Assembly: GCA_017999435.1 (NCBI GenBank)
Contig: JAGNLV010000003.1
Coordinates: 62,001-126,000 of the forward strand
Origin: Candidatus Zixiibacteriota bacterium
GTDB lineage: Bacteria; Zixibacteria; MSB-5A5; GN15; FEB-12
DNA length: 64,000 nt
Reading direction: 5' to 3'
Shown piece after piece: positions 34,698 to 45,547 of this stretch. The position numbers and the translations under genes are program-made. The first letter of the stretch is position 1. Each line of letters begins with the position of its first letter. The notes below the pieces were generated by a model, which had not been told where the DNA came from, searched no databases, and worked only from the letters and a program-made list of their open reading frames with translations.

Positions 34698-36710
34698 ATG
34701 CGGCGCAGTTTTTGTTTAGCCTGCGCGTTTCTGGCCGCCGGCGCGATGGGAGCCGGGGCCGACAATTTTCAGGGATCATTCGATTCCCCCTACACCCTGC
34801 CCGATTCGGTGGTCGTGACCGCCAACCGGTTCGGTTCCTCGGACACGCGGTCGGCCTGGCCGACCGAGGTGATCACCGTTGATCCGGCCGCGGCGCCCCT
34901 TTCGCTGGCTTCGGGACTCGACGGCGCCGCCGGGCTGGATGTGCGCACCCAGGGGGGGTTCGGGGCGCTCGCGACCGTCTCCAACTGGGGCGCTTTCAAC
35001 CGCCACCTGCTGCTGCTGTACAACGGCCGGCCGGTCAAAGACTACTCGCTCGGAGGGTTCAACCTCGCCGAGTTCAGCCCGAGCGAGCTCTCCCGCATCG
35101 AAATTGTCAAAGGCCCGCAGTCGGCGTTCTACGGTTCCGATGCCGTCGGCGGCGTGGTCAACCTGATCGCGCCGACCGCGCTCGCCGACCGCCTCGAGGC
35201 GCACACGACCGTCGGGTCGTTCGGCGCCCGCGGCGTTGCGGCCCGTGCCGCGCGGCGGCTGGGCGCGCTCGGGATCGGCGCCTGGACCGACTACACCGCC
35301 GCCGACAACCGCCGCCCCAACTCCGGCGTCGAACGGCTCATCGCCGGTGCGCGCGCCGACTTACTCTCCGGAGCGCACCGCCTGGCCCTCGCGGCACGCT
35401 ACTTCCGCGACTCCCTCGGCGCCCCCGGCCCCGTCCCGGACCCGTCATTCATCCCCGTCTATGGCGATCCCGAATCCTCCAGCCTCACCGACCGGCAGGA
35501 GGACGAGCACTATTCGGTGGATCTGCAGTACAGCCTCGTCGACGAGCGGGCCGGCGAAACGCAGATCGGGCTGTTTTGGGAGAAAAAGAAGCTCACCTAC
35601 CGGTCACTCTACAACTACCTGTTGTTCTCTGCGACCACCGATTCGGTGGACGTGCGGACCGAAACCGTCTACGACAAGCGCTCGGCCGGGGCGAATCTCC
35701 GGCACCGGCACAATTTCGGCCCGCTCGCGGCGGCCGGAGGGGTCGACTGGCTGAGCGGTTCGCTGCAGTACGCCAACGCCGAGCGCAGCGAGGCCGCGGC
35801 TATCGACGGCCCGGGGGCTCCCGCGGTCTCCAGCTACGACACGTTCGCCTCGTACGACGCCGGCCAGGACCAGGTGGATCTGTGGGGGAACGCGCAGATG
35901 GGCCGGGCCGGGCGCGTCCATGTCGACCTCGGCGGCCGGCTCCAATTGGTAGCGGGGCGGCGGCCGCAGCCCTCGTACAACCTCGGGCTGGTGGCCGAGC
36001 CGGGTGACGCGCTGCGGCTCAAGCTCGCTTACGCGTATGCTTTCCGCCTCCCCTCGCTGGCCGAGCAGTTCGCCGATGACCTCTACACGGCCGGGAATGC
36101 CGATCTGAGCCCGGAGACGGCCCGCACGCTGGCCGCGACGATGGCGCTCGAGCCCGCCGCTCTCCCCGTTCGCCTCTCTCTGACCTGGTTTCGCCAGGAG
36201 ATCGACTCCCTCATCCAGTACGTGTGGGATCCGGCGAGCTACCGCTCGGTTCCGCAGAATTTCCTCCGGTTCATATCGCAGGGACTCGATGCGACCTGCA
36301 CGATCGCGCTCCGACGCGGTCTGTCGTGGCGCGGCTCGGCCGTGTACCAGGCGGCCGAGCAGACGGCTGCCGACGGCCGGACCATGCGCGAGGCGCCGTA
36401 TGTCCCCGAATGGAAATGGCGGGTTGGGATGACCTGGCGCAGCGGACGTTTCGACGCGGCGGCGCGCCTCGACGGCACCTCGGAACGGGTGCTGTACCTC
36501 TATGGCGGCGCCCCGAAGACGATTGATCCGGTGGTTGAGGCGGCCGCGGAACTCGGGGTTCGCCTGAGTGCGATGCTGCGGATGCATATCTCCGGAGAGG
36601 ATCTGACCGACCGGCGCCGCCCCGACCAGTTTGGGTTCACCGCGGGGGACGGCGACTACCCCGGACTCGGACGGCGTTTTTTTGTTGAACTGGCGCTGGC
36701 AATGAGGTAA
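34698..36710 (+). CDS. btuB: BtuB-like TonB-dependent cobalamin receptor
   Basis: A 670-residue outer-membrane receptor for cobalamin. It has a signal peptide (RRSFCLACAFLAAGAMGAGA), a TonB-box-like DSVVVTANR near residue 35, and a plug with LSRIEIVKGPQSAFYGSDAVGGVVNLIAP (about 130-155). The barrel includes YAFRLPSLAEQFADD and ends RRFFVELALAMR. The ATG at 34698 follows GGAGG by five bases. An upstream GTG at 34686 would put the ribosome site inside the gene. The preceding B12 riboswitch strongly supports substrate and regulation. It has no btuCDF next to it. Confidence 0.9.
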   Translation: MRRSFCLACAFLAAGAMGAGADNFQGSFDSPYTLPDSVVVTANRFGSSDTRSAWPTEVITVDPAAAPLSLASGLDGAAGLDVRTQGGFGALATVSNWGAFNRHLLLLYNGRPVKDYSLGGFNLAEFSPSELSRIEIVKGPQSAFYGSDAVGGVVNLIAPTALADRLEAHTTVGSFGARGVAARAARRLGALGIGAWTDYTAADNRRPNSGVERLIAGARADLLSGAHRLALAARYFRDSLGAPGPVPDPSFIPVYGDPESSSLTDRQEDEHYSVDLQYSLVDERAGETQIGLFWEKKKLTYRSLYNYLLFSATTDSVDVRTETVYDKRSAGANLRHRHNFGPLAAAGGVDWLSGSLQYANAERSEAAAIDGPGAPAVSSYDTFASYDAGQDQVDLWGNAQMGRAGRVHVDLGGRLQLVAGRRPQPSYNLGLVAEPGDALRLKLAYAYAFRLPSLAEQFADDLYTAGNADLSPETARTLAATMALEPAALPVRLSLTWFRQEIDSLIQYVWDPASYRSVPQNFLRFISQGLDATCTIALRRGLSWRGSAVYQAAEQTAADGRTMREAPYVPEWKWRVGMTWRSGRFDAAARLDGTSERVLYLYGGAPKTIDPVVEAAAELGVRLSAMLRMHISGEDLTDRRRPDQFGFTAGDGDYPGLGRRFFVELALAMR

Positions 36711-36921
36711 ACTGAGACCAACTCGGTTCTCTCAGCAGCACTGATTTGTTGAGAACTTTCAGGGGCCCTTGAGGAGGCGACCAAACGTCGGGCGGAACCC
36801 TATCCGGCGGCGCGGCGTTTAAGATGCGAGCGAGTATCACCCGTCCCGGCTCCGGGCGCGGCACGGCAGTATCCGAAATCGCAGAGAGTGTGGCTCCAAA
36901 AAGGAAGGGATCCGGTTTACC
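36711..36921. other. Intergenic region, weak hairpin only
   Basis: An imperfect inverted repeat (CTGAGACC with GGTTCTCTCAG, 36712-36735) right after btuB could be a weak terminator but has no T-run. AAGGAAGGG about 13 bases before 36922 may be a ribosome site. Nothing else seen. Confidence 0.35.
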
Positions 36922-37344
36922 ATGAGCGGGTGGAGTTTCGAATACGATATCGAGGTCGACGAGGCCAATCGCATCGTCTACGAAAAAATCTTCGGGGTCT
37001 GGCGCATCAAGACCGCCGAATCCTACCGGGCGGATTTTGAGGAAGAAGTCAAACCGATTATTGACCGCCCCTGGGCCAAACTGATCGACCTCTCCAACTG
37101 GAAAACCAGCTACCCCGAGGTGATCGACATTGTCGGCAAACACCTCGCCTGGTGCCGGCGCCACAACATGCAGTGGTCGGTGAACGTCATCAATAACACC
37201 ATCACCTACAACCAGCTCCAGCGCATGTTCGATAAGGGGGCGACCAAGGAAATCTCCCGCACCTTCCGCAACTACGCCGAGGCCGTGCAGTTCCTCCAAG
37301 AGCAGGGGTACACCGTCCGCCCCACCCCGCCGAGCCGCACGTAG
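36922..37344 (+). CDS. Small cytosolic protein, STAS/SpoIIAA-like fold suspected
   Basis: A 140-residue protein without signal or membrane segments. The pattern of one N-terminal strand pair (FEYDIEVDEANRIVYEKIFG), a helix (AESYRADFEEEVKPII), a central strand KLIDLSNWK, a second helix pair and a C-terminal helix (YAEAVQFLQEQGY) recalls STAS or SpoIIAA-like domains, which bind nucleotides, lipids or partner proteins. There is no clear catalytic motif. It lies between btuB and the convergent ccmF gene. Function unknown. Confidence 0.5.
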   Translation: MSGWSFEYDIEVDEANRIVYEKIFGVWRIKTAESYRADFEEEVKPIIDRPWAKLIDLSNWKTSYPEVIDIVGKHLAWCRRHNMQWSVNVINNTITYNQLQRMFDKGATKEISRTFRNYAEAVQFLQEQGYTVRPTPPSRT

Positions 37345-37440
37345 ATCCGCCGGAGAGGCGCGCCGAGAGGGACAGCCCGGCGAACACCGAGAAGCAGCCG
37401 GAGCGAGCGGCGCCTGACTTTCGTCACTCCCCCAGCGGGA

Positions 37441-39870
<2,430 letters not shown>

Positions 39871-39873
39871 CCG

Positions 39874-40314
39874 CTAGACCCCGGAATTCTCGACCGCCTG
39901 GTTGTGCTTCTGAATATCCTGGTACTCGTCGCCCCCTTCCCCCTGGTACTTCGAGGGGCACTTGACCAGCATCTGGTTGGCGACGAAATGGCCGTTCTCG
40001 CTCTTGCCCTTGAGGACGACCTGGGTGGCCTGATCGAAATTCCCCGGCACCACTCCGTAGTACACGACATTCATGCGCGCGGCCGCGTGCGGATCGGCCG
40101 CCTCGGCGTCGTACACGGCGAACTCGAGGCGGGAGTCCGCGGCGTTGTATTTCACGGCCTCGAAATCGATCTTCCCCAGCACCTGGACGGTGCGGTCGGC
40201 CGCCTTGGCCTCCTCGATCGACACGTACTGAATGGTGGTCTTGAAGAAGGCCGAGGCCCCCCAGACCATAAAGATCACGACGATGACTCCGCCGATCAGG
40301 TACTTGGCGTTCAT
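39874..40314 (-). CDS. ccmE: Haem chaperone CcmE, cysteine (CxxxY) variant
   Basis: A 146-residue periplasmic haem chaperone with one N-terminal membrane anchor (KYLIGGVIVVIFMVWGASAFF) and an OB-fold. In most bacteria haem is bound by His in HxxxY. Here the place is taken by Cys119 in LVKCPSKYQ, with Tyr123 kept. This Cys form is known from archaea and Desulfovibrio, where CcmG and CcmH are absent. Its ATG overlaps the stop of the small ccmD gene, and it ends three bases before ccmF. Confidence 0.93.
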   Translation of the reverse strand: MNAKYLIGGVIVVIFMVWGASAFFKTTIQYVSIEEAKAADRTVQVLGKIDFEAVKYNAADSRLEFAVYDAEAADPHAAARMNVVYYGVVPGNFDQATQVVLKGKSENGHFVANQMLVKCPSKYQGEGGDEYQDIQKHNQAVENSGV

Positions 40315-40424
40315 TTCGATTTCTCCTCCAGCTTGCGGACCCTCTTGTCGACCCGCATGAGATAAACGAACAGCCCTACCCAGACCGCCAGGGCCACCGC
40401 GAGCGCAATGTAATTGCCGTCCAT
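40311..40424 (-). CDS. ccmD: CcmD-like small membrane protein
   Basis: A 37-residue gene, easily missed. One transmembrane helix (NYIALAVALAVWVGLFVYLM) is followed by a basic coiled tail (RVDKRVRKLEEK), exactly the CcmD pattern. CcmD helps release holo-CcmE from the CcmABC complex. The stop overlaps the ccmE start (ATGA), and the start lies six bases after the ccmC stop, the position ccmD holds in proteobacterial operons. Confidence 0.85.
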   Translation of the reverse strand: MDGNYIALAVALAVWVGLFVYLMRVDKRVRKLEEKSK

Positions 40425-40430
40425 CAGCGT

Positions 40431-41087
40431 CTAATCCTCGTACTCCAGTTGCCTTCGCCGCAGGTGCGCCACCCGCCGCCCGAGGCTGAACAGCCAGAAA
40501 AACACGGCCGTGAACAACCCGAGCGAGCCGAAGAAGATCATCCGCACCGCCGGCCCCATCGTGAACTTCATGTTCTCATTCACGATCGAGTCGGTCGGAT
40601 GCAGCGAGGGCACCATCCGCGGCACCACGAACACCAGAAACGGAACCGTCAGGAAAGCGAATATGCTGTACACCGCCGCCAGCGCCGCCCGCCGCTCTTC
40701 AATTTCGAGCGCGCCGCGCAGCGCAAAATAGGCTCCGTAGATTAACAGCAGGATGAAGATCGAAGTTTCCCGCGGATCCCAGTTCCAGAACGATCCCCAG
40801 GTGACTTTGGCGAAAATCGACCCGGTCACGGTCGCCAGGATGCAGAAGATGAATCCCAGCCGGGCGGCCTCGAGCGCCCGGTCGTCGTCCTCGAGCCGCC
40901 GCGTCCGGAGATAGCGGATCGAGTAGAGCATCGATACCGCAAACGCCAGCACGCACACCCAGGCCTGGGGGATATGGAAATAGAATATCCGCGAGGACTC
41001 CCCGATCTGCTGCTGGGGGGCGGGGGTGGTGAAAGCGGCGATGATCATCCCCGACATCGCCGCAAATATGACCAGTTTCCACCACAT
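40431..41087 (-). CDS. ccmC: Haem exporter subunit CcmC
   Basis: A 218-residue, six-helix membrane protein that hands haem to CcmE. The tryptophan-rich haem motif is TWGSFWNWDPRETS (about residue 99). The flanking histidines are in IFYFHIPQAW and SLHPTDS. Length is normal. It is followed by ccmD, ccmE and ccmF with almost no spacing. A 149-base gap separates it from ccmB, so a separate promoter is possible. Confidence 0.95.
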   Translation of the reverse strand: MWWKLVIFAAMSGMIIAAFTTPAPQQQIGESSRIFYFHIPQAWVCVLAFAVSMLYSIRYLRTRRLEDDDRALEAARLGFIFCILATVTGSIFAKVTWGSFWNWDPRETSIFILLLIYGAYFALRGALEIEERRAALAAVYSIFAFLTVPFLVFVVPRMVPSLHPTDSIVNENMKFTMGPAVRMIFFGSLGLFTAVFFWLFSLGRRVAHLRRRQLEYED

Positions 41088-41139
41088 GAGGTATCTTCAA
41101 TCCTATCAACCTGTTTGTACGGCCTAAGATACGCGCGGG

Positions 41140-41175
41140 CCGACAATAATCAATAAAATTCAGCCCTTTAGTCAA
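41140..41175 (-). promoter_or_regulatory. Weak candidate promoter before ccmC
   Basis: Minus strand TTGACT (41175-41170) followed after 17 bases by TGATTA, in an AT-rich patch of the ccmB-ccmC gap. The -10 box is poor. A nearby GC hairpin (41179-41207) followed by CTTTTC points the other way. Confidence 0.3.
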
Positions 41176-41236
41176 CGATTGCCCGGCCCGCGCCAGGCCG
41201 GGGGCTTTTCCCGCACGGCGACCGGTCCCCCTCCAT

Positions 41237-41920
41237 TTACTCCTGCCACACGAATTTGAACAGGAGGGCGGATCCGACGATCATCACCACGGCAAACGCC
41301 AGCAAAAACTGCAGTTCGGTCAGAATCTCCGCCGCCGCATAACCGTCGAAAACCTTCTGCGTCGCCCGCACCACCGTGAGCAAGAGCGGCACCAGCACCG
41401 GAAATGACAGCACCGCAAAGAGTGCCCCCTTCACCGCCGCCTTGGCAATGATCGCCGCCACCAGCGTTGTCGCCCCGCACAAACCGAGCACGCCGAGCAC
41501 GAGCACTAAGAGGAACGATGGCAGACCATCGGTCGGGGCATCGGTAAAAATGAAGAACAGGGGGGTGATGATCACCGTCATCACCGCCAGTAACATGAAG
41601 TTGAACAGCAACTTGCCGACAAACACCGGATCGGAGGGAGCAGCCAGTCGCAGCGCCAGGGCGGTCCCCGACTCCTCCTCCCGGATAAAGACCTGCGCCA
41701 GCCCCGACACGGCCGAGAAGAACATCACAATCCAATACAGGGCCGCAAGCAGCTGAGGGGGCAGATTGGACTGCCCCAGCGAGAAAGACACCACCGCCAG
41801 CGTCGTGATCCCGAACATGAGAATCGCGTTGAGCGCGTACCGGCTGCGCAACTCCAGCCGGATGTCTTTGGCAAAGACCGCGAGCGACTTACTAGCCAAC
41901 CCGGCACTGGACCTCGGCAA
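41237..41920 (-). CDS. ccmB: Haem ABC exporter membrane subunit CcmB
   Basis: A 227-residue membrane protein with six helices. AVFAKDIRLELRSRYALN near the N-terminus and VFIREEESGTALALRLAAPSDPVFVGKLLFN are typical CcmB. It forms the ABC complex with CcmA and CcmC that loads haem on CcmE. Its start overlaps the ccmA end by 29 bases. No unusual residues. Confidence 0.93.
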   Translation of the reverse strand: MPRSSAGLASKSLAVFAKDIRLELRSRYALNAILMFGITTLAVVSFSLGQSNLPPQLLAALYWIVMFFSAVSGLAQVFIREEESGTALALRLAAPSDPVFVGKLLFNFMLLAVMTVIITPLFFIFTDAPTDGLPSFLLVLVLGVLGLCGATTLVAAIIAKAAVKGALFAVLSFPVLVPLLLTVVRATQKVFDGYAAAEILTELQFLLAFAVVMIVGSALLFKFVWQE

Positions 41921-42524
41921 GGGCGTACTCCTCCGGTTCGTTGGTGGCGATCACGATAATGGTCTGTGCGCGGCACCCGTCCACGATGTCGGCCACGATC
42001 TGCTTCCCCGCCTCGTCGAGGTTAGAGGTCGGCTCGTCGAGGAAGAGGAAATCCGGCCGGCCGAGGAGAGCCACGGCGTACTTGAGACGCTGGGCCATGC
42101 CCGAGGAGTATTCGGAGAGGAGGTCCTCCCCGCGCCCTTCGAGGCCCACCCGCGCCAGGAGGGCGTTGATCTGCTTGCCGGTGAGCGGGAGCCCGCGCAT
42201 CGCGGCAAAGAACCTGATATTCTCCTCTCCGGACAACTGGCCGTAGAGATTGAGGTAGGGCGACACGAAGGCGGCCCGCGCCCGGAATTCCTCCTCGCCC
42301 AGCCGGCGGCCGGCCCCCTCCCCGTCCCCGGTCTCGTAGTACGCCACCGATCCCTTGCTCGGGCGGTGGAGCCCGAGCAGGCAGCGCACAAGGGTCGATT
42401 TGCCCGAGCCGTTGGGGCCGATCACCGCCAGCGATTGGCCGGTGGCCAGCTCGATCGAGATGTCCTGGAACACCTTTCGGGACCCGAACCGTTTGGCCAG
42501 GTTGTCAATGGACAGCCGGTACAT
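41892..42524 (-). CDS. ccmA: Haem ABC exporter ATPase CcmA
   Basis: A 210-residue ATPase. Walker A GPNGSGKS is at residues 36-43, the Q-loop is in AFVSPYLNLYGQLSG, the signature SSGMAQRLKYA, Walker B FLFLDEPTSNLD and the switch region IIVIATNEPEE (Asn where His is usual). ATP hydrolysis drives release of haem-loaded CcmE. The start at 42524 (MYRLSIDNL) is chosen by family alignment; the upstream frame is not conserved-looking. It is the first gene of the ccm cluster. Confidence 0.93.
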   Translation of the reverse strand: MYRLSIDNLAKRFGSRKVFQDISIELATGQSLAVIGPNGSGKSTLVRCLLGLHRPSKGSVAYYETGDGEGAGRRLGEEEFRARAAFVSPYLNLYGQLSGEENIRFFAAMRGLPLTGKQINALLARVGLEGRGEDLLSEYSSGMAQRLKYAVALLGRPDFLFLDEPTSNLDEAGKQIVADIVDGCRAQTIIVIATNEPEEYALAEVQCRVG

Positions 42525-42635
42525 GGGGGCAATTTGGGGAATCCGATCCGGGATGCAAGCGGAAAGGTGCGGCGGCGGGTGTCCGGCGGCGCGGCGATGG
42601 TCCGGGCGGACCCGCATGAGTCCGCCGCCGCGGCA

Positions 42636-42665
42636 CGAAAAAGCCGAAGCCTCCGGGGCTTCGGC
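42636..42665 (-). terminator. Rho-independent terminator
   Basis: Read on the minus strand, GCCGAAGCC and GGCTTCGGC (42643-42651, 42657-42665) form a 9-bp stem with a 5-base loop, followed by TTTTTCG. It closes the operon that ends at 42691 and separates it from ccmA. Confidence 0.9.
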
Positions 42666-42690
42666 CGGCGCCGATTCTGTCCCGGCCGCC

Positions 42691-43149
42691 TCACCGGTCG
42701 TTCTTCTTGCGCTCCTCGAGAATCTCCTCGGCCAGCGAGAGAGCCACCCCGGAGAGCATCACGGCCACGCCGAGCTGCGTGAAATCGGAGGAAATGAGGT
42801 CGCGGTTGATCGCCGCGTACTGCGAGCAGGCGGCGCCGCGCTCGACGACCAGCCCGGAGAGGCGCTCGGACGTTTCGGCCACGAACGTGACCTCGCCGAG
42901 ATCCTCGGATACCACGTACCCGGTGCAGTTGTGCAACTGCAGGTGGGAGTTGCCGGCGTACACGACCACGAGCATCCCGCGCTGTTTGCCGAGCGACGTT
43001 TCCGGATAGACTTCGAGGACGAGGGAGCGCCGCTCCTCGGGGTTGTCGAGTTTGAAGCGGTAGTGGTCGGTCTCGAATCCGACCGACTTGGCCGCCACCA
43101 CCTTCGCAATCCTCTCGGCATCCGCCTGTGTGAACGATGTCTTGCTCAT
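42691..43149 (-). CDS. Conserved-looking protein of unknown function
   Basis: A 152-residue cytosolic protein. I do not recognise it. Visible: a helical start (TQADAERIAKVVAAKSVGF), a beta-rich middle (YRFKLDNPEERRSLVLEVYPE, MLVVVYAGNSHLQLHNCTGYVV), and a long C-terminal helix (LSLAEEILEERKKN). Two Cys residues (in HNCTG and AACSQY) could pair or bind a ligand. It starts 31 bases after tatA and is the last gene before a terminator. Confidence 0.5.
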   Translation of the reverse strand: MSKTSFTQADAERIAKVVAAKSVGFETDHYRFKLDNPEERRSLVLEVYPETSLGKQRGMLVVVYAGNSHLQLHNCTGYVVSEDLGEVTFVAETSERLSGLVVERGAACSQYAAINRDLISSDFTQLGVAVMLSGVALSLAEEILEERKKNDR

Positions 43150-43180
43150 GGCTGTTACCGCTTTCTCCGCTCGGCCCGGG

Positions 43181-43510
43181 CTAGCGCCGGCGGTCTGGGG
43201 GGTCGTCGGGGCGGTCGTCCCGCTCGCGGTCGCCCTGTTCGCGGGTGTCGCGCGCGCGATCGTCCCGCTCGCGGTCGTCGCGGCGGGCCTCGCGGTCGGC
43301 GCTGCCCGGAATGGCGCGCTTGTAATCCCGCGTACCCTCGGTGTCCAGCGAACCCCTGACCTCGTCGGTCGTGTCTTTCATGGCCCGCTTGAATTCGCGG
43401 ATGCCTTTGCCCAGGCCCTGGGCGATCTCCGGCAACCGCCTCGCCCCGAACAGGAGCAGGACGATCGCGAAGATGACCAGCAGTTCCGCCCAACCGATTC
43501 CAAACGGCAT
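43181..43510 (-). CDS. tatA: Twin-arginine translocase TatA/E-type subunit
   Basis: A 109-residue pore protein of Tat export of folded proteins. One short helix ([25 protein letters not shown]) precedes the amphipathic helix ([15 protein letters not shown]), with the family FG motif at the hinge. The last ~45 residues are an unusual repeat of Arg and Asp ([20 protein letters not shown]), also repetitive at DNA level (43,199-43,300). No tatC is in the window. Confidence 0.9.
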   Translation of the reverse strand: MPFGIGWAELLVIFAIVLLLFGARRLPEIAQGLGKGIREFKRAMKDTTDEVRGSLDTEGTRDYKRAIPGSADREARRDDRERDDRARDTREQGDRERDDRPDDPPDRRR

Positions 43511-43547
43511 GTTAACCGCTCACTTTCCAGAGTTCCGGTGGCCGTGT

Positions 43548-43817
43548 CTAGAGATACCACCACCTAAAGTATATGATGACGAGCAGAAGCACAAGCACGG
43601 ACATGAAATTGACTTTGAGCATCAGGCCGAACGTAAAGGCGATGGCGTAGAAGTCGACCTGGATCGTCTTGACCCCGATCTCGATTGATTTGCCGAATAC
43701 TTTCGCGACTTCCGAGTCCTCCGGCAGGAAACCGGCGACGATGTCGCCGAGGAGGCCGCCGACGACGGCGCCGAGGATGAGCGCCACCAGGATAAAGGTA
43801 ACCTCGCGTTTCTTCAT
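43548..43817 (-). CDS. DUF4321 membrane protein
   Basis: An 89-residue protein with two hydrophobic segments (VALILGAVVGGLLGDIVAGFL and MSVLVLLLVIIYFRWWYL) and a middle segment IEIGVKTIQVDFYAIAFTFGL as in the DUF4321 family, which often lies near purine or cell-division genes in Gram-negatives. Function unknown. Its ATG shares one base with the purQ stop. Confidence 0.75.
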   Translation of the reverse strand: MKKREVTFILVALILGAVVGGLLGDIVAGFLPEDSEVAKVFGKSIEIGVKTIQVDFYAIAFTFGLMLKVNFMSVLVLLLVIIYFRWWYL

Positions 43818-44521
43818 CAGGTCCGCACCGTTGTTCCGATCGTTGCTCGGATCGATTCGAATATTCTCAGTCCGTCGGACGAGCCGAGGATCGGCTCCAC
43901 CGCCCGCTCCGGGTGCGGCATCAGCCCGAGGACGTTCCCTTCCTCGTTGGCGATGCCGGCGATGTTGTTGCGTGAGCCGTTAGGATTGGCCGCCGGCGTC
44001 GTGTTTCCCTCCCGGTCGCAGTAGCGGAACACCACCTGCCCCCGGTCTTCCAGCCGCCCGATCTCGCGGTCGAAATGGTAGTAGTTCCCCTCGCCGTGGG
44101 CGATCGGGATCCTGAGCACCTCGCCGCGCAGGCAGGCGCGCGTGTAGGGGCTGCTGGTGTGCTCGACCCGCAGGTACACGTAGCGGCAGGCGAAGCGGAG
44201 GTGGGCGTTGCGCAAGAGCGCCCCCGGGAGGAGGCCGCTCTCGGTGAGCACCTGGAACCCGTTGCAGATCCCCAGCACCATCCCGCCCGACCGGGCGAAG
44301 GGAATCACCTTCTCCATGATCGGCGAGAACCGGGCGATGGCGCCGGCCCGCAGGTAGTCGCCGTAGGAGAAACCGCCCGGCAGGATGATCACGTCGCTGC
44401 CCATCAGGTCATGCGACCGGTGCCACAGGAAGTTGACCTCCTCGCCGAGCACGTGGCGGACCGCCGCGTAGGCATCGTAGTCGCAGTTGGAGCCGGGGAA
44501 AGTGACGACGCCGAATTTCAT
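43817..44521 (-). CDS. purQ: Phosphoribosylformylglycinamidine synthase subunit PurQ
   Basis: Class I glutamine amidotransferase that supplies ammonia to PurL in purine synthesis. The 234 residues have the nucleophile Cys in [10 protein letters not shown], oxyanion-site [16 protein letters not shown] and the catalytic His/Glu in LMPHPERA. Length is normal. It overlaps purS by four bases. purL is not in the window, so the third subunit must be encoded elsewhere. Confidence 0.96.
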   Translation of the reverse strand: MKFGVVTFPGSNCDYDAYAAVRHVLGEEVNFLWHRSHDLMGSDVIILPGGFSYGDYLRAGAIARFSPIMEKVIPFARSGGMVLGICNGFQVLTESGLLPGALLRNAHLRFACRYVYLRVEHTSSPYTRACLRGEVLRIPIAHGEGNYYHFDREIGRLEDRGQVVFRYCDREGNTTPAANPNGSRNNIAGIANEEGNVLGLMPHPERAVEPILGSSDGLRIFESIRATIGTTVRT

Positions 44522-44769
44522 CCCGCTTTCTCCACCGTGAAACTCTCAATGACCGGGTTGGCCAGCAGCGTGGTGCACACTTCGTTGATGGTGCGGTCGA
44601 GGTCGGCGGCGTCGGCGCGGAGTTCCAGTTCGAAAAACCGGCCGGTCCGCACCGACAGAACGTCCTGGTACCCCATCTGGTGCAGCGCCTTGTGGATGGT
44701 CGTGCCCTGCGGATCGAGCACGCCTTCTTTCAACCGCACGTACACTGTCGCCTTCTTACTGCTCGCCAT
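44518..44769 (-). CDS. purS: Phosphoribosylformylglycinamidine synthase subunit PurS
   Basis: An 83-residue structural subunit bridging PurQ and the small form of Pur[30 protein letters not shown] and the C-terminal [13 protein letters not shown] are typical. Its presence implies a small-type PurL. The start overlaps the pssA end by 14 bases, so purine and phospholipid genes are interleaved in this operon. Confidence 0.95.
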   Translation of the reverse strand: MASSKKATVYVRLKEGVLDPQGTTIHKALHQMGYQDVLSVRTGRFFELELRADAADLDRTINEVCTTLLANPVIESFTVEKAG

Positions 44770-45547
44770 GTTGATCCATCCTGTCCGTCTTTCGCCGTCC
44801 GTACCGGGGCCGCTCGTCGCCCGGCCCGTTCTGCCGGCCGGTCACCCGGCCGACCCCGGCGTGGCCCAAGCGGTAGAGTTCTCGCACCATGCCCTGCAAT
44901 ATATAGAGGGCTAGAAGCGGAAACAACAAGAGTCTCGGGAGGAATATGGTCACCACCGCCGCGGCCACGAGGAGCGCCAGTTTGGCCCGGGCCGCGCGGG
45001 TGTCGAAGCGGTCCGGAAGGGCGTCGTACTGCACCTGCGAGACCATGAGGAAGGCGAACAGGATGATCATCGACACCAGCCACTCGCTGTACTCGAGCTG
45101 GCCCCAGACGCGGTCGCTGAAAATGATGTAGGCGGCCAGGGTCAGGGCCGCCGCCGGCACCGGCAGACCGAGGAAATCCTTCTTCTCCTCCGACTCGGCC
45201 ATGAGATTGTAGCGGGCCAGGCGGTAGGCGGCCGCCATGATATAGACGATCGAGATAATCCATCCCCATCGGCCCAGCGTGTTCAGCTTGACCGCGTGGA
45301 CGAGCACCGCCGGCGCCACCCCGAACGAGAGGAAATCGGCCAGCGAATCGAGCTCGATGCCGAACTGGCTGGTCGTCCCCGAGAGCCGGGCGACCTTGCC
45401 GTCGAGAGCGTCGAGAAACCCGGCCAGCACGATGAACCAGCAGGCCCCGATCAGGTGACCCTCGAACGCCGAGAGAATCGACAGGAACCCGGCCACGACG
45501 TTCCCCATGGTGAACGTGCCGGGGACCAGACCTCTATAGGCTGTCAT
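44756..45547 (-). CDS. pssA: CDP-diacylglycerol-serine O-phosphatidyltransferase
   Basis: Makes phosphatidylserine from CDP-diacylglycerol and serine in the inner membrane. The CDP-alcohol motif is complete: Asp46, Asp49-Gly50, Ala53-Arg54, Gly63, Asp67, Asp71. About seven hydrophobic helices follow. The last ~45 residues are charged and poorly conserved (GRQNGPGDERPRYGRRKTDR). The product is the substrate of the psd gene, whose end overlaps this start by 14 bases. Confidence 0.93.
   Translation of the reverse strand: MTAYRGLVPGTFTMGNVVAGFLSILSAFEGHLIGACWFIVLAGFLDALDGKVARLSGTTSQFGIELDSLADFLSFGVAPAVLVHAVKLNTLGRWGWIISIVYIMAAAYRLARYNLMAESEEKKDFLGLPVPAAALTLAAYIIFSDRVWGQLEYSEWLVSMIILFAFLMVSQVQYDALPDRFDTRAARAKLALLVAAAVVTIFLPRLLLFPLLALYILQGMVRELYRLGHAGVGRVTGRQNGPGDERPRYGRRKTDRMDQHGEQ

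Noticed and set aside
43199-43300. Repetitive DNA resembling a repeat array
   Set aside because: Not a CRISPR or mobile element: it is the Arg/Asp repeat coding for the TatA tail, with irregular unit length.
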